Positions 28,573 through 37,252 of a stretch of DNA of 55,807 nt are shown here, one piece after another. Every line of letters starts with the position of its first letter. The first letter of the stretch is position 1. Source of the DNA: Chromatiales bacterium (GTDB lineage Bacteria; Pseudomonadota; Gammaproteobacteria; Xanthomonadales; SZUA-36); contig JAHEFS010000007.1 in NCBI GenBank assembly GCA_024640045.1, positions 1 to 55,807 on the forward strand. The letters are read 5' to 3'. The notes beneath the pieces are model-generated. The model was not told the origin of the DNA. It worked only from the letters and a program-made list of their open reading frames with translations, and ran no database searches. Both the position numbers and the translations under genes were made by a program.

Positions 28573-28977
28573 TCAGATCAGGCCAACGAACAACACAACC
28601 AGCAGCACGGATAAGACCAGCAGGCTCAGGGCGAACACCCGGAAGCGCCAGATAACGATGTTGGGGCCGAGGTGAATCAGGGTATGTACCACGCGTAAGG
28701 CTACGTAGGCCCAGGCCAGGCCCAGGGGCAGCAGGCCCTGCTGGTTGGTGATGTAAGCCATGATGCAGGCCACGTAAAACAGGGGCGGGGTTTCCAGGAG
28801 GTTGCTGAAGTGACGCGCCAGCACGCGCAGGTGGCGGGGCTCCTCGCCGTGGTAAACCTCGTAGTATTCCGGATCGACTTCCCGGCGCCTGACTCCGCCG
28901 TAGCGAGCAACGCCCATTCGAAAACCAACTACCAGGGTCAAGGTCATCATGGCGAAGATCGGGTAGAGCATGTTCAT
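28573..28977 (-). CDS. MAPEG family membrane protein
   Basis: The 134-residue protein has four hydrophobic segments and the MAPEG pattern: GVARYGGVRRREVDPEYYEVYHGEEPRHLRVLARHFSNLLETPPLFYVACIMAY, of which RHFSNLLETPPLFYVA is the core signature, then LAWAYVALRVVHTLIHL. MAPEG proteins include glutathione-dependent membrane enzymes; bacterial members such as this usually have no known substrate. It is read toward the permease gene with a gap of 4 bp, so the two transcripts converge and may interfere. Downstream of the LOG-family gene on the same strand by about 40 bp. Confidence 0.85.
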   Translation of the reverse strand: MNMLYPIFAMMTLTLVVGFRMGVARYGGVRRREVDPEYYEVYHGEEPRHLRVLARHFSNLLETPPLFYVACIMAYITNQQGLLPLGLAWAYVALRVVHTLIHLGPNIVIWRFRVFALSLLVLSVLLVVLFVGLI

Positions 28978-29017
28978 GTCGTGGCTCCTGCTGTTTTCAT
29001 TCGTTGTGTTTGTTGGT

Positions 29018-29599
29018 TCAGGTTTCGTCCGGCGCCAGCCACTTTTTGACCCTGGGTGCCTGGTAATGCTCGAAGCGCTGCAGCATCACGTCTGCCTGAT
29101 CCTCCAGGATCAGCATTTCCCGATAGATGGGCTTGACGAACTGCTCCTCGATCTGGTGTTCCAGAAAGGAGAACAGGCTATCAAAGTAACCCTCTACGTT
29201 CAGCAATCCACAGGGTTTTTCATGAAATCCCAGCTGTGCCCAGGTAAGAATCTCAAAGATTTCCTCCAGTGTGCCCCACCCCCCCGGCAACGCGACAAAC
29301 CCGTCCGAAAGGTCCGCCATCAGGGCTTTGCGCTCGTGCATCGATTTGACCACGTATTGTTCGGTCAGGCTCGCGTGGGCCACTTCTTTCACCGCCAGGG
29401 CTTCTGGAATGACGCCGATGGCTTCCCCCCCGGCAGCCATGACAGCATCGGCAACAGCGCCCATGATTCCGATACTGGCGCCGCCATAGACCAGGCCCAG
29501 GTTGCGCGCGGCCAGTCGCCTGCCCAGCTCCGAGGCGGCCTGCAGGTAACGGGGTTGGCGGCCCGGGCTGGAGCCGCAGTACACACAAATTCGTTTCAT
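29018..29599 (-). CDS. LOG-family nucleotide 5'-monophosphate phosphoribohydrolase (TIGR00730 type)
   Basis: The 193-residue protein has a Rossmann-like lysine-decarboxylase fold with the LOG signature PGGWGTLEE (105-113) and the MHERKALM motif (87-94). The start KRICVYCGSSPG is also typical. Members cleave cytokinin-type or other nucleoside 5'-monophosphates to free base and ribose 5-phosphate; in bacteria the PpnN/YvdD-type role is probably nucleotide turnover. No lysine decarboxylase activity is expected. It follows a membrane-protein gene on the minus strand, 60 bp away. Confidence 0.92.
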   Translation of the reverse strand: MKRICVYCGSSPGRQPRYLQAASELGRRLAARNLGLVYGGASIGIMGAVADAVMAAGGEAIGVIPEALAVKEVAHASLTEQYVVKSMHERKALMADLSDGFVALPGGWGTLEEIFEILTWAQLGFHEKPCGLLNVEGYFDSLFSFLEHQIEEQFVKPIYREMLILEDQADVMLQRFEHYQAPRVKKWLAPDET

Positions 29600-29659
29600 T
29601 CTGAACGACCGGCCTGCAAGGATTGAATCGTCAAGGATAGCGCTGAACCGGGTGCCGGG

Positions 29660-30430
29660 TCACTGGTTGCGTCGCGCACGCACCGGGTTCCAGTTGTCTG
29701 CTTCGCGGCGGACCCAGGTGCGGTACTGCAGGCGGGCCATGTACAGCAGTAATATGTACAGGAATACGGGCATGGCGAACGGTGACAGGTCGCCGTCCAG
29801 CGCGCCCTGTTCGCCCATCACCTGGTCCCAGCCCTGCCCCTGCAGCCGGAACGCCAGCCACAGGGAGGCGAACATGATCAGTGCCGTGCTGGCCAGCCAC
29901 CGGCTGGGGACCAACATGGATACCACCGGGTTGCGACTGTCGCCGTAAACCAGCGGGATAACAATGAAAACCAACAGTGTGAACAGTCCGACCGCGGCGA
30001 GATCGAGCAGGCTCTGCTGTTGTTGAAGAAAAACCGACACGGGTCCCTGGTCATTTGAAGTCAAAAGCCAGAGGGCCGAGATCCGCGAGGTGACCGTGTG
30101 GCCATCAAACCACATCATGAGTGAAAGCACGATGGTGGTCATAATGAAGATCGTCACTAACCAGACGCCAGGATCTCTGGTCATGGCCAACGTGCTGACG
30201 CCGAGCAACAGCGCCCAGGCCAGCCAAGTGCCCATGACGATATGCGCCAGACCCAGAGTCCTGCCTTCGGAAAAAGGCAGTTCGTAAACTCCGGGCGCCA
30301 CCAGGGTTTGAACGGATAGCGGCCCGAAGAAATACAGGGCGATCAGGATCAGGCTGACCAGTCCAGGAAGCACTATGTGCGCTTCAAAGCGTCGCTGTAG
30401 GGCCCATTTTCCCAGCGAGGAGCGTTGCAT
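29660..30430 (-). CDS. Hypothetical multi-pass membrane protein
   Basis: I do not recognise this 256-residue protein. It has about six hydrophobic segments (around residues 20-37, 62-82, 87-107, 142-162, 178-196 and 222-236) and a basic C-terminus ending RRNQ. A polar loop (SNDQGPVSVFLQQQQSLLD) lies between segments three and four. No motif for transport or catalysis is visible. It starts 2 bp after the stop of the AmpD-like amidase gene and is followed by the LOG-family gene, so all three may share one transcript. Confidence 0.6.
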   Translation of the reverse strand: MQRSSLGKWALQRRFEAHIVLPGLVSLILIALYFFGPLSVQTLVAPGVYELPFSEGRTLGLAHIVMGTWLAWALLLGVSTLAMTRDPGVWLVTIFIMTTIVLSLMMWFDGHTVTSRISALWLLTSNDQGPVSVFLQQQQSLLDLAAVGLFTLLVFIVIPLVYGDSRNPVVSMLVPSRWLASTALIMFASLWLAFRLQGQGWDQVMGEQGALDGDLSPFAMPVFLYILLLYMARLQYRTWVRREADNWNPVRARRNQ

Positions 30431-30432
30431 GG

Positions 30433-31011
30433 TTATTCTCCGAACTTCTGTAGTGGTGATGCGGCCAGTATCCGGGACCAGGGAAACTCCGGGCCCGGGT
30501 CACGTTTTCGGTAAACCTCCAGCGAAGCATTGTTCGACGCCGGTACTTTTTCCCGGTCCAGATCTTCATGTCCCGCGACCCAGCGCAGGTCCGGCAGCTG
30601 GTCGTGCAGCCACGCCAGCAAGGCAATCAAGCGGTCCAGCTGTGGTTCGGGATAGGGCTCGGTCATGACCTGGTGGTCGGAATGCAGCCAGTCGGGCCAG
30701 CGCCCGCGGTTGACCAGTTCGATCCCGATGCTGCGGGCGTTATACCCACGGGTATGGTGGGCTACCCGGTCCAGCGGCGCCCACTCTTCGATCTCGCCGG
30801 TGCGATCGATATAGTAATGCCCGCTGTTCCCCGTTTCGCTGCCGGCGTGGCAGATGCGCTCGCCATATTCCCGGGCGGTTTGAAGATCCGGTAGTTCGGT
30901 GCAGTGGATGACCACGAGATCGATGTCACTCGGGTCACGGTTTTCCAACCGATGGATGTAAGTCAGCGCAGGCACCGCGTCGACTGGTGATTTTTCGCTG
31001 GCCTGGTGCAC
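30433..31011 (-). CDS. N-acetylmuramoyl-L-alanine amidase, AmpD-like
   Basis: The 192-residue protein is an amidase_2 (PGRP-like) zinc hydrolase: H36 in LVVIHCTE, the HYYIDRTGEIEEW strand, H85/H86 in RVAHHTRGYN, SIGIELVNRG with E98, and D171 in RKRDPGPEFPW. There is no signal peptide, so it should act in the cytoplasm on anhydro-muropeptides during cell-wall recycling, like AmpD, although AmiD-type substrates are possible. The start is GTG 31011, decided by a perfect AAGGAGGT six bases upstream (31018-31025); the frame stays open further up but without family similarity. It follows the DUF2333 gene on the same strand. Confidence 0.88.
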   Translation of the reverse strand: MHQASEKSPVDAVPALTYIHRLENRDPSDIDLVVIHCTELPDLQTAREYGERICHAGSETGNSGHYYIDRTGEIEEWAPLDRVAHHTRGYNARSIGIELVNRGRWPDWLHSDHQVMTEPYPEPQLDRLIALLAWLHDQLPDLRWVAGHEDLDREKVPASNNASLEVYRKRDPGPEFPWSRILAASPLQKFGE

Positions 31012-31144
31012 GCATAGACCTCCTTGATTATGCGTTACCCGTGGCGGGTTTCGAACGCAATATAACCCAGCTACGGCTTGTCGGCGAAAAGTTTGGCGAA
31101 TCCGGCCCGACAGAAACGACCCGTTTGCTTTCAGAGTGTTGCCG

Positions 31145-32125
31145 TTAGCCCTGTTCCAGCAATGTCCGTAAATCGATGATGGCAGCGTTGGCGCGGGCGA
31201 TGTAGTTGGCCATGACCAGCGAATGGTTGGCCAGTGCCCCAAAGCGATCGCCATTGAGAACCATGGGAGCTTCCAACGGCTCCTGCGTGGACTCAAGCTC
31301 ACGAATGATCTGTCGAAAACTGACCTGAGCGTTTTTCTTGCGCAGCACGTCATCGAAATCCACTTCCATGGCCCGCAGAAAGTGGATTAACGCCCAGGTG
31401 GTACCCCGGGCTTCGTAGAACACGTCATCGATTTCCAGCCACGGGGTCTTAACCTCCAAAGTATCCGGAGCCGCGGTGGACTGGCGCGCCTCGGGGTCAC
31501 CGGACAGGTCGGTATTCAGGCGCTCCTGCCCGGCACTGGCGGACAGGCGCTGAGACAGTGAGCCCAGCCGCTTTTCGACAATCGCCAACCAGTCCTTCAG
31601 GTTGTCCGCCCGCGCGTAAAACTGCGCTTCGGGCTTGCCTGGATCCGATAGGCGAGTGAGGTAACGCTCGGTGGCTTCGATCGCTTTGCGGTACCGTCCT
31701 TCGGTATCGGGAGGAATCCATCGAGCACTGTCATAGTGGAATAGCGGGTCAGCTTCAGTGAGGTCGAGGTCTTCGGTGGACTGGGTTTGTGAGCGACTGA
31801 AATCGTTGCGCATCGCGCGGCCCAGATCGCGCACCTGCGTCAGCACGCCGAACTCCCAGTTGGGAACATTGTCCAGCAGAATCCACGGGGGCATGATGTC
31901 GTTCGACATATAACCGCCTCGCTTCCCCAGAAGCACCTCAACGGTTTCGATCAACGTGGCAGTTGTGATGTAACCCACCACCGGTTGGTGTCGATGCTCG
32001 GCAGCATGCTGCTGGCTGGTTTCAACCGGGTCGAAAAGCGGGGGTTCGTGGTTGAACCAGAACATCGACCCGAGGCAGATGACCAGGAGTGCCGCGGGAA
32101 TGCCGATCCACAATGTCTTTTTCAT
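31145..32125 (-). CDS. DUF2333 family protein
   Basis: The 326-residue protein has one N-terminal membrane helix (TLWIGIPAALLVICLGSMFWF) and a large soluble, helical part that should lie in the periplasm. The segments GYMSNDIMPPWILLDNVPNWEFG and VLTQVRDLGRAMRNDFSRSQTQS (recognisable from PPWILLDNVPNWEFG) match DUF2333 proteins of gammaproteobacteria as I remember them. The function of this family is unknown. It precedes the AmpD-like amidase gene by about 130 bp on the same strand, which weakly suggests a cell-envelope role. Confidence 0.85.
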   Translation of the reverse strand: MKKTLWIGIPAALLVICLGSMFWFNHEPPLFDPVETSQQHAAEHRHQPVVGYITTATLIETVEVLLGKRGGYMSNDIMPPWILLDNVPNWEFGVLTQVRDLGRAMRNDFSRSQTQSTEDLDLTEADPLFHYDSARWIPPDTEGRYRKAIEATERYLTRLSDPGKPEAQFYARADNLKDWLAIVEKRLGSLSQRLSASAGQERLNTDLSGDPEARQSTAAPDTLEVKTPWLEIDDVFYEARGTTWALIHFLRAMEVDFDDVLRKKNAQVSFRQIIRELESTQEPLEAPMVLNGDRFGALANHSLVMANYIARANAAIIDLRTLLEQG

Positions 32126-32206
32126 GATTTAACCGTAACAGACTCCGCGCACGAATCATGTGCCGGAAGTGTCATTGTACCGCCGAAATACGGTTTTGGC
32201 AGACGC

Positions 32207-32917
32207 TCAGGTTTTGGTTTGCAGGGGATAAAGCGAGTTTCGCAGGACCCGGTCGATGTCGCCGATCGGCTGATCGGCACGGCCGACGACGGCGGCCCCA
32301 CCCCTGGCCAGCTTGAGCAAGTGGGTCAGGTGGCCGTCAAAAAGAAATTCTTCCCCGTCTTCCACTGGCGTTTCCGGCATAAAAATAACATGCACGGGCC
32401 CGGAACCCATGTCTACGACCATGTGCGCACCGCGGCCGTCTGGTGTGGGGCAGATCTTGATCAAACGAATCTGCTCGACCAGGGCAGGTTCGGCACCGAC
32501 GCCGAAGCCCGCCAGGATGCGTTGGACCTCGGTGCGGTCGGCGGCCCCGGTTGCGCGGCCCAACAGGGCTTCCCCGTCATGAGCCAGGTGATACTGGACA
32601 TATTGCTGGACATCTTGAGGTTGCCGCATTTGCAGCCAGAGCATGGCGCTGATGCCGGCCACCAGCGTGACGCTGGCCGCCATTGCGAACCAGCGGGGAA
32701 AACGGCCGGGTTTGTCCCGCGCGTCCAGCTGCAAGAGATTTTCCACCAGGCTGTCGGGGAGAGGCGCATCAATGGCCCCCTGCAGTTTTCGTTCGAACGC
32801 TTCAGCCTCCTGCGCCGCCTGTTCGAACTCAGGTGCAGCATTACGCGCACGCAGTGTCTCCGGATCCCGGTTCCATGGATCCGCTCCCAGCAACGCTTTG
32901 AATTCAGAAAAGTTCAT
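32207..32917 (-). CDS. DUF3379-type membrane protein, probable anti-sigma factor
   Basis: The 236-residue protein has a cytoplasmic N-terminal part (about 1-85), one membrane helix (WFAMAASVTLVAGISAMLWLQM, about 95-116) and a periplasmic C-terminal domain with a single cysteine (LIKICPTPDGRGAHMVVD). The start NFSEFKALLGADPWNRDPE is typical for DUF3379. It overlaps the preceding ECF sigma gene by 14 bp, and a membrane protein coupled to an ECF sigma factor is usually its anti-sigma factor. Neither a zinc anti-sigma motif nor an obvious RseA domain is present, so the mode of binding is open. Confidence 0.82.
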   Translation of the reverse strand: MNFSEFKALLGADPWNRDPETLRARNAAPEFEQAAQEAEAFERKLQGAIDAPLPDSLVENLLQLDARDKPGRFPRWFAMAASVTLVAGISAMLWLQMRQPQDVQQYVQYHLAHDGEALLGRATGAADRTEVQRILAGFGVGAEPALVEQIRLIKICPTPDGRGAHMVVDMGSGPVHVIFMPETPVEDGEEFLFDGHLTHLLKLARGGAAVVGRADQPIGDIDRVLRNSLYPLQTKT

Positions 32918-33428
32918 GTACGTTTCCTGTCACACCGTCATCCTGGAGCTTCGCCTTGAGTTGCTCACGCGCTCTGAAAAGCTGTGTCATGACGGCGCTC
33001 TTGCTGATGCCCAGTTGTTCCGCGATCTCTTCGCAGCTGTAACCCATCACCACCTGCAACAGCAATGGCTCGCGATAGCGGGCGGGCAACGCCGCAATGC
33101 CCCGGCGCAGCAGACCGCGCTCCGCCCTTTCTTCCGGGCCCAGTGTTTCTTCATCGGCCACCACCACTGAATCCACATCGGTCAGGGGCGGCACTTTGCG
33201 CTCAAAAGTTCGAGCGTATTCGCGGCGAAGAATCGTGATCAGCCAGCTTTTCGCTGCTGCTTCACTCTTCAGGCTGTCCAGGGCCTTCCAGGCCCGCAGA
33301 AAGGTTTCCTGAACCAGGTCCCGGGCCAGCGCCTCGTGCCGGCACAACCACAATGCATAGCGATACAAATCCGCTCCCCAGGCGCGCACCAGGGCTTCAA
33401 ACCGGACGTTTTTATCTGCGTCAGACAT
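32904..33428 (-). CDS. ECF-type RNA polymerase sigma factor
   Basis: The 174-residue protein has region 2 (LYRYALWLCRHEALARDLVQETFLRAWKAL, with the -10 binding helix) and region 4 (ALPARYREPLLLQVVMGYSCEEIAEQLGISKSAVMTQLFRAREQL), joined by an acidic linker (about residues 85-105). Regions 1 and 3 are missing, as in ECF sigma factors. It is coupled to the DUF3379 gene by a 14-bp overlap. I see no clear ECF promoter before it, so autoregulation cannot be claimed. Confidence 0.93.
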   Translation of the reverse strand: MSDADKNVRFEALVRAWGADLYRYALWLCRHEALARDLVQETFLRAWKALDSLKSEAAAKSWLITILRREYARTFERKVPPLTDVDSVVVADEETLGPEERAERGLLRRGIAALPARYREPLLLQVVMGYSCEEIAEQLGISKSAVMTQLFRAREQLKAKLQDDGVTGNVHELF

Positions 33429-33767
33429 TCAGACCGGCGGGAAGGGGAAAAGCTTGCATGCCGGTAAAGACAGCGTGGTCACGCGGCCGTTCATGTTCAT
33501 GGACTGATCCGGATCATGACGCCACAGGCAAGGGTTCGTTACCGTGAGCGGCGGAATGGGGCCGGTTGTCCGGTAAAATGGCATCGGGCTCTGTCACGGA
33601 CCCTATGGTAGCGAGGCCCAAGGGTTTTGACCAACCGGTCGTGACTAATGGCACTTAATTCAATGGCCTCCTGCCCTCAGTCTGTGCCTTGCCACTGTGG
33701 GGTGGAGGCCGTAACCTTGTCGGTTTGACATCGACCCGTCCCGCAGGGCGGTTTGGAGTGTTAACTC
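33429..33767. other. Intergenic region without a recognised gene
   Basis: This 339-bp gap separates the divergent ECF sigma gene and the PCMT-like gene. The only structure I see is a 7-bp inverted repeat GGCCTCC / GGAGGCC (33665-33671 and 33704-33710) with a 32-base loop, and a lone TTGACA at 33726-33731 about 37 bases before the PCMT-like start without a good -10 partner. No small coding frame with a convincing ribosome site and no riboswitch pattern was found. Confidence 0.4.
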
Positions 33768-34427
33768 ATGAGCATGAATTTCGATCACGCCCGCCACAAC
33801 ATGGTGGAACAGCAAGTGCGCCCCTGGGAAGTTCTGGACAGCAAAGTTCTGAACATCCTGGAGACGCTCCACCGCGAGGACTTTGTGCCGGTGCGGTATC
33901 GCAAGCTGGCTTTCGCGGACCTCAGCGTCCCGCTGGAGCATGGCCAGGCCATGATGAAGCCGGTGGTCGAGGGACGCCTGCTGCAGGCATTGGAAATCCA
34001 GCCAGACGAGACGGTGTTGGAAATCGGCACGGGCAGTGGCTGGATTACCGCCTGTCTCGCCCAGCTGGCCAAGCATGTGGTCAGCGTGGAAGTTTTCGAG
34101 GATCTCTCTGCTGGCGCCGCCCGCACCCTGAAAGAAAAAGAGATTTCGAACGTCGATCTCGAATGTGGTGATGCGATGCAGGGCTGGCAGCCCGAGCAGG
34201 CCCACGACGTCCTCGTGGTAACCGGCTCGGTCGAGACCATTCCGGAGCACTTTCGAGGTTGGGTTAACCCGGGTGGCAGAATGTTTATCATCACCGGTTG
34301 TGCGCCCGCGATGGAAGCCACGCTGTGCACGCGGCTGAACGTGTCGGAGTGGCGCGAGGAAAGCCTGTTCGAAACGGATTTGCCGAGATTGGTGAACGCA
34401 GAACCCGCACCGGAATTCGAGTTCTAG
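33768..34427 (+). CDS. Protein-L-isoaspartate O-methyltransferase-like protein
   Basis: The 219-residue protein has the SAM-binding motif VLEIGTGSGWITACLAQLA (about 85-103) and PCMT-like flanks (MVEQQVRPWEVLDSKVLNIL, REDFVPVRYRKLAFADLSVPLEHGQ). In true Pcm the segment after HGQ is TISQP, which holds the isoaspartyl-binding residues; here it is AMMKP, so repair of isoaspartate is doubtful. Such divergent PCMT-like proteins are often encoded directly before a tolC gene, as here (32-bp gap). They may methylate something else. It is cytoplasmic, without a signal peptide. Confidence 0.85.
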   Translation: MSMNFDHARHNMVEQQVRPWEVLDSKVLNILETLHREDFVPVRYRKLAFADLSVPLEHGQAMMKPVVEGRLLQALEIQPDETVLEIGTGSGWITACLAQLAKHVVSVEVFEDLSAGAARTLKEKEISNVDLECGDAMQGWQPEQAHDVLVVTGSVETIPEHFRGWVNPGGRMFIITGCAPAMEATLCTRLNVSEWREESLFETDLPRLVNAEPAPEFEF

Positions 34428-34459
34428 GCGCTGGTGAAAAAAGGAATTTGGAGTAATTT

Positions 34460-35815
34460 ATGTCTATCAGACTGAAACCCGTTGTGGCAGCGGCTGCGGC
34501 CATCGTGATGACCGCACCCGCGTTTGCCGTTGACCTCGTGGGCATCTACGAACTGGCAGTGACCAATGACCCGCAATTGCAGGCCGCCTCGTATCGCCGC
34601 GACGCCACCGGCGAAAACGTTATCCAGGCTCGCAGTGCTTTGTTGCCGAGCCTGAGCGGGTCCGGGTCCATGACACAAGGGGATACGCAGACCTCGATTT
34701 CGGGCTTCGGTCAGATTTCTGACAATGATATCGACCAGGAGACCTTCGGCCTGGATCTGCGGCAAACGCTTTACGATCATGCCAACTACAAGCGCCTGGA
34801 CGTAGCGCGCGGCCAGGTGGGTCGGGCCGAGGCTGTTTACCAGGCCGCTTACCAGGATTTCCTGGTGCGCGTAGCCGGGCGCTATTTCGACGTACTGACC
34901 GCCATCGACGGGGTGACCTTTGCCGAGGCAGAGGAGCTGGCCCTGCAGCGCCAGTTCGAACAGGCGGAACAGCGTTTCGAGGTCGGCTTGACTGCCGTTA
35001 CAGACGTGCACGAGGCCCGTGCCAGCTATGACAACGCCCGAGCCCGAGCCATCGTGGCCCGCAATCGTCTGGAAGACGCCAAGGAAGGGTTGCGAGAACT
35101 GACCGGGCAGTATTTCGATGAACTCGACCCGTTGCAGGAGGTCCTTCCGTTGGTCACGCCGGATCCCGCAAGCGCCGAGGAATGGGTCAGCATAGCCATG
35201 ACCAGTAACCCGAATGTTTTGTCGGCACAGCGCGCGGTAGAAATTGCTGATGCCAACGCGCGGCTGCAGCGTTCGGGCCATTACCCGACGCTCGATTTGT
35301 CCGCCAGTTGGAACGAATTTACCAATAACGAGTACGTCGCCAGAGATCCTGAGACGCAATTGCCGCTGGGGACGATTCCCCTGACCAACGAGAGCCTGTC
35401 CTACTCGCTGCGGCTGAACGTCCCGATCTACCAGGGCGGATACGTATCTTCGTCAACCCGGCAAGCCCGGTACCAGCTCAACGCCACCCAACAGGACCTT
35501 GACGCTCAGCAACGAGCGACTCTGCGCCAGACCGAGAACGCCTACCGAGCCGTGATGGCAGGCATCCAGCAGGTCGAGGCTTTCGGGCAAGCGCTGATTT
35601 CAGCGAAAAGCGCGCTGGAGGCCACGCAAGCTGGATTCGAGGTGGGGACGCGGACCATCGTCGATGTGCTGATTGCCGAGCAGCGGTACTTCCAGGCGCA
35701 ACGCGATAACTCTACCGCGCGCCATACCTACATCGTGGATCATTTGCGCCTGAAAGCGGCGGCGGGCGTTCTGGCTGATACGGACCTGCGGGCCGTCAAC
35801 CAGATTCTCGACTGA
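34460..35815 (+). CDS. tolC: TolC family outer-membrane channel protein
   Basis: The 451-residue protein has a signal peptide (PVVAAAAAIVMTAPAFA) and the TolC pattern: LVGIYELAVTNDPQLQAASYRR, GLDLRQTLYDHANYKRLDVARGQ, RFEVGLTAVTDVHEARASYDNARA, the second repeat half NVPIYQGGYVSSSTRQARYQ and FEVGTRTIVDVLIAEQRYFQAQRD. TolC trimers form the outer-membrane exit duct for drug efflux and type I secretion. It could serve the three-adaptor ABC exporter of this window, which has no channel gene of its own, but that is an inference. A strong terminator follows. Confidence 0.95.
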   Translation: MSIRLKPVVAAAAAIVMTAPAFAVDLVGIYELAVTNDPQLQAASYRRDATGENVIQARSALLPSLSGSGSMTQGDTQTSISGFGQISDNDIDQETFGLDLRQTLYDHANYKRLDVARGQVGRAEAVYQAAYQDFLVRVAGRYFDVLTAIDGVTFAEAEELALQRQFEQAEQRFEVGLTAVTDVHEARASYDNARARAIVARNRLEDAKEGLRELTGQYFDELDPLQEVLPLVTPDPASAEEWVSIAMTSNPNVLSAQRAVEIADANARLQRSGHYPTLDLSASWNEFTNNEYVARDPETQLPLGTIPLTNESLSYSLRLNVPIYQGGYVSSSTRQARYQLNATQQDLDAQQRATLRQTENAYRAVMAGIQQVEAFGQALISAKSALEATQAGFEVGTRTIVDVLIAEQRYFQAQRDNSTARHTYIVDHLRLKAAAGVLADTDLRAVNQILD

Positions 35816-35847
35816 CAGAGGCCCCGCGGGGGCAAGCTGAATGACTG

Positions 35848-35877
35848 ACCGGGGCCTGAAAGGGCCCCGGTTTTTTT
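35848..35877 (+). terminator. Rho-independent terminator of tolC
   Basis: ACCGGGGCC (35848-35856), a six-base loop and GGCCCCGGT (35863-35871) form a perfect 9-bp stem, followed by a run of seven T (35871-35877). It ends right at the stop of the convergent waaA gene. On the minus strand the hairpin has no T-run, so it should mainly serve tolC. Confidence 0.9.
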
Positions 35878-37145
35878 CAGGAGTGGGCCAGGAACCGGCG
35901 GACGATGGAGAGGTTTTTCTCCAACGCGCCCCTGCCCTCGGTTACGACTTGTTGCGCAGCCTCGCCTGCCTGTTTTTGGGCCTTGGCTTCACCAAACAAA
36001 TGCAGCACGGCGGCGGTCAGTTGTTCGCCAGACTCCAGCTTGAGACCTCCGCCCGACTCCACCAGCTTTCGTGCAGCGTCCTCGGTATTGCCGATGTGTG
36101 GCCCGAACAAGACCGGCTTGCCCAGTGCTGCCGGCTCCAGCAGGTTGTGCCCACCGACCGGGGCGAATGTTCCGCCGACGAAGGTAACATCGGCGCAAGC
36201 GTAATATCTCATCAGCTCACCCATGGTATCGATGACGAAACACTCCGTGTCTTCGGCGCAGGTTTCCGAATGGCTGCGTAGCGCGACCTTGAACCCCGCC
36301 GCGCGGGCTTTTCTGGCCGCTTCTTCGAACCGCTCGGGGTGTCGCGGGACCAATATAAGAAGTGCGTCGGGGCGGGATTTCAGGATTTCCCGGAACGCCG
36401 GCAGGATGACTTCCTCGTCTCCGGGCCGCGTGCTGCCTGCCGTCAGCACCGGCCGATGATCACCCCATTGCATCCGCAGGGCCAGGCCTTCGCCAGCCAG
36501 GGTCAACGGTACAGGCAGGTCGAACTTGAGGTTGCCGGCGGTTTCTGTCCGCCCGACCTGTGCCCCGCAAAGGATCAGGCGGCCCGCATCGTCATCGCTT
36601 TGCGCGCCAATCCAGGCAACCCGCGACAGGGTATCGCGGACGAGGGCTTCGGCGCGCCGGTAACCACGCATCGACTTTTCAGAAAGACGCGCGTTGCTGA
36701 GCATGATGGGAACGCCCAGCCGGGCAGCCTCGGCATACAGGTTGGGCCAGATCTCGGTTTCCATGACAATCAGGAGGCGGGGCTGCTGGCGCTGAAAGAA
36801 CCGCCTGACGCCCCCCGGGAGATCGAGTGGAGCATAAACATGCTGGACGCGCTCGCCGAACAAGGCACGTACCCGGCGCGAACCGGTTGGGGTAAAGGTC
36901 GTCACGGTCAGGGGCAGCTCCGGCATGCGCTGCAGCAAGGCAGAGACCAGGGGCGCTGCGGCATTGACTTCGCCAAATGAGGCTGCATGAATCACGATGC
37001 CGCCGGTGCGCGCCGGGCGCGGGAAGCGTCCAAACCGTTGGGCCCAGCGACGGGCGTAGTCGCGGTCTTTCAGTCCGCGCCATGCCAGGAACAACAGCAC
37101 CAGCGGCAAGGCCAGGTACATGAGCAGGGTATAGATTTTGCGCAT
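35877..37145 (-). CDS. waaA: 3-deoxy-D-manno-octulosonic acid transferase
   Basis: WaaA (KdtA) adds Kdo to lipid IVA in the inner membrane, the step before the late acylations of lipid A. The 422-residue protein has an N-terminal anchor (IYTLLMYLALPLVLLFLAW) and the GT30 pattern: GGIVIHAASFGEVNAAAPLV, VTTFTPTGSRRVRALFGERVQHVYAPLDLPG, the ETEIWPNLY motif, MLSNARLSEKS, and the donor-site PVGGHNLLEPAALGKPVLFGPH. Length and motifs are normal. It is divergent from the LpxL-type acyltransferase gene, 107 bp away, which acts on the Kdo-lipid product. Confidence 0.96.
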   Translation of the reverse strand: MRKIYTLLMYLALPLVLLFLAWRGLKDRDYARRWAQRFGRFPRPARTGGIVIHAASFGEVNAAAPLVSALLQRMPELPLTVTTFTPTGSRRVRALFGERVQHVYAPLDLPGGVRRFFQRQQPRLLIVMETEIWPNLYAEAARLGVPIMLSNARLSEKSMRGYRRAEALVRDTLSRVAWIGAQSDDDAGRLILCGAQVGRTETAGNLKFDLPVPLTLAGEGLALRMQWGDHRPVLTAGSTRPGDEEVILPAFREILKSRPDALLILVPRHPERFEEAARKARAAGFKVALRSHSETCAEDTECFVIDTMGELMRYYACADVTFVGGTFAPVGGHNLLEPAALGKPVLFGPHIGNTEDAARKLVESGGGLKLESGEQLTAAVLHLFGEAKAQKQAGEAAQQVVTEGRGALEKNLSIVRRFLAHS

Positions 37146-37252
37146 GTCTTGATTTCCGGCGGGGCTCCGGCGACGCGGGACCGGCGGAATTATAGCACTC
37201 GTAAATCGGCGCGCCGCTTGGACATCGGCCGCGTTCGCGGGACAATGCGCAG

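Noticed and set aside
33665..33710. A 7-bp inverted repeat GGCCTCC/GGAGGCC considered as a riboswitch or terminator.
   Set aside because: The loop is 32 bases, no T-run follows, and no known riboswitch core is visible.
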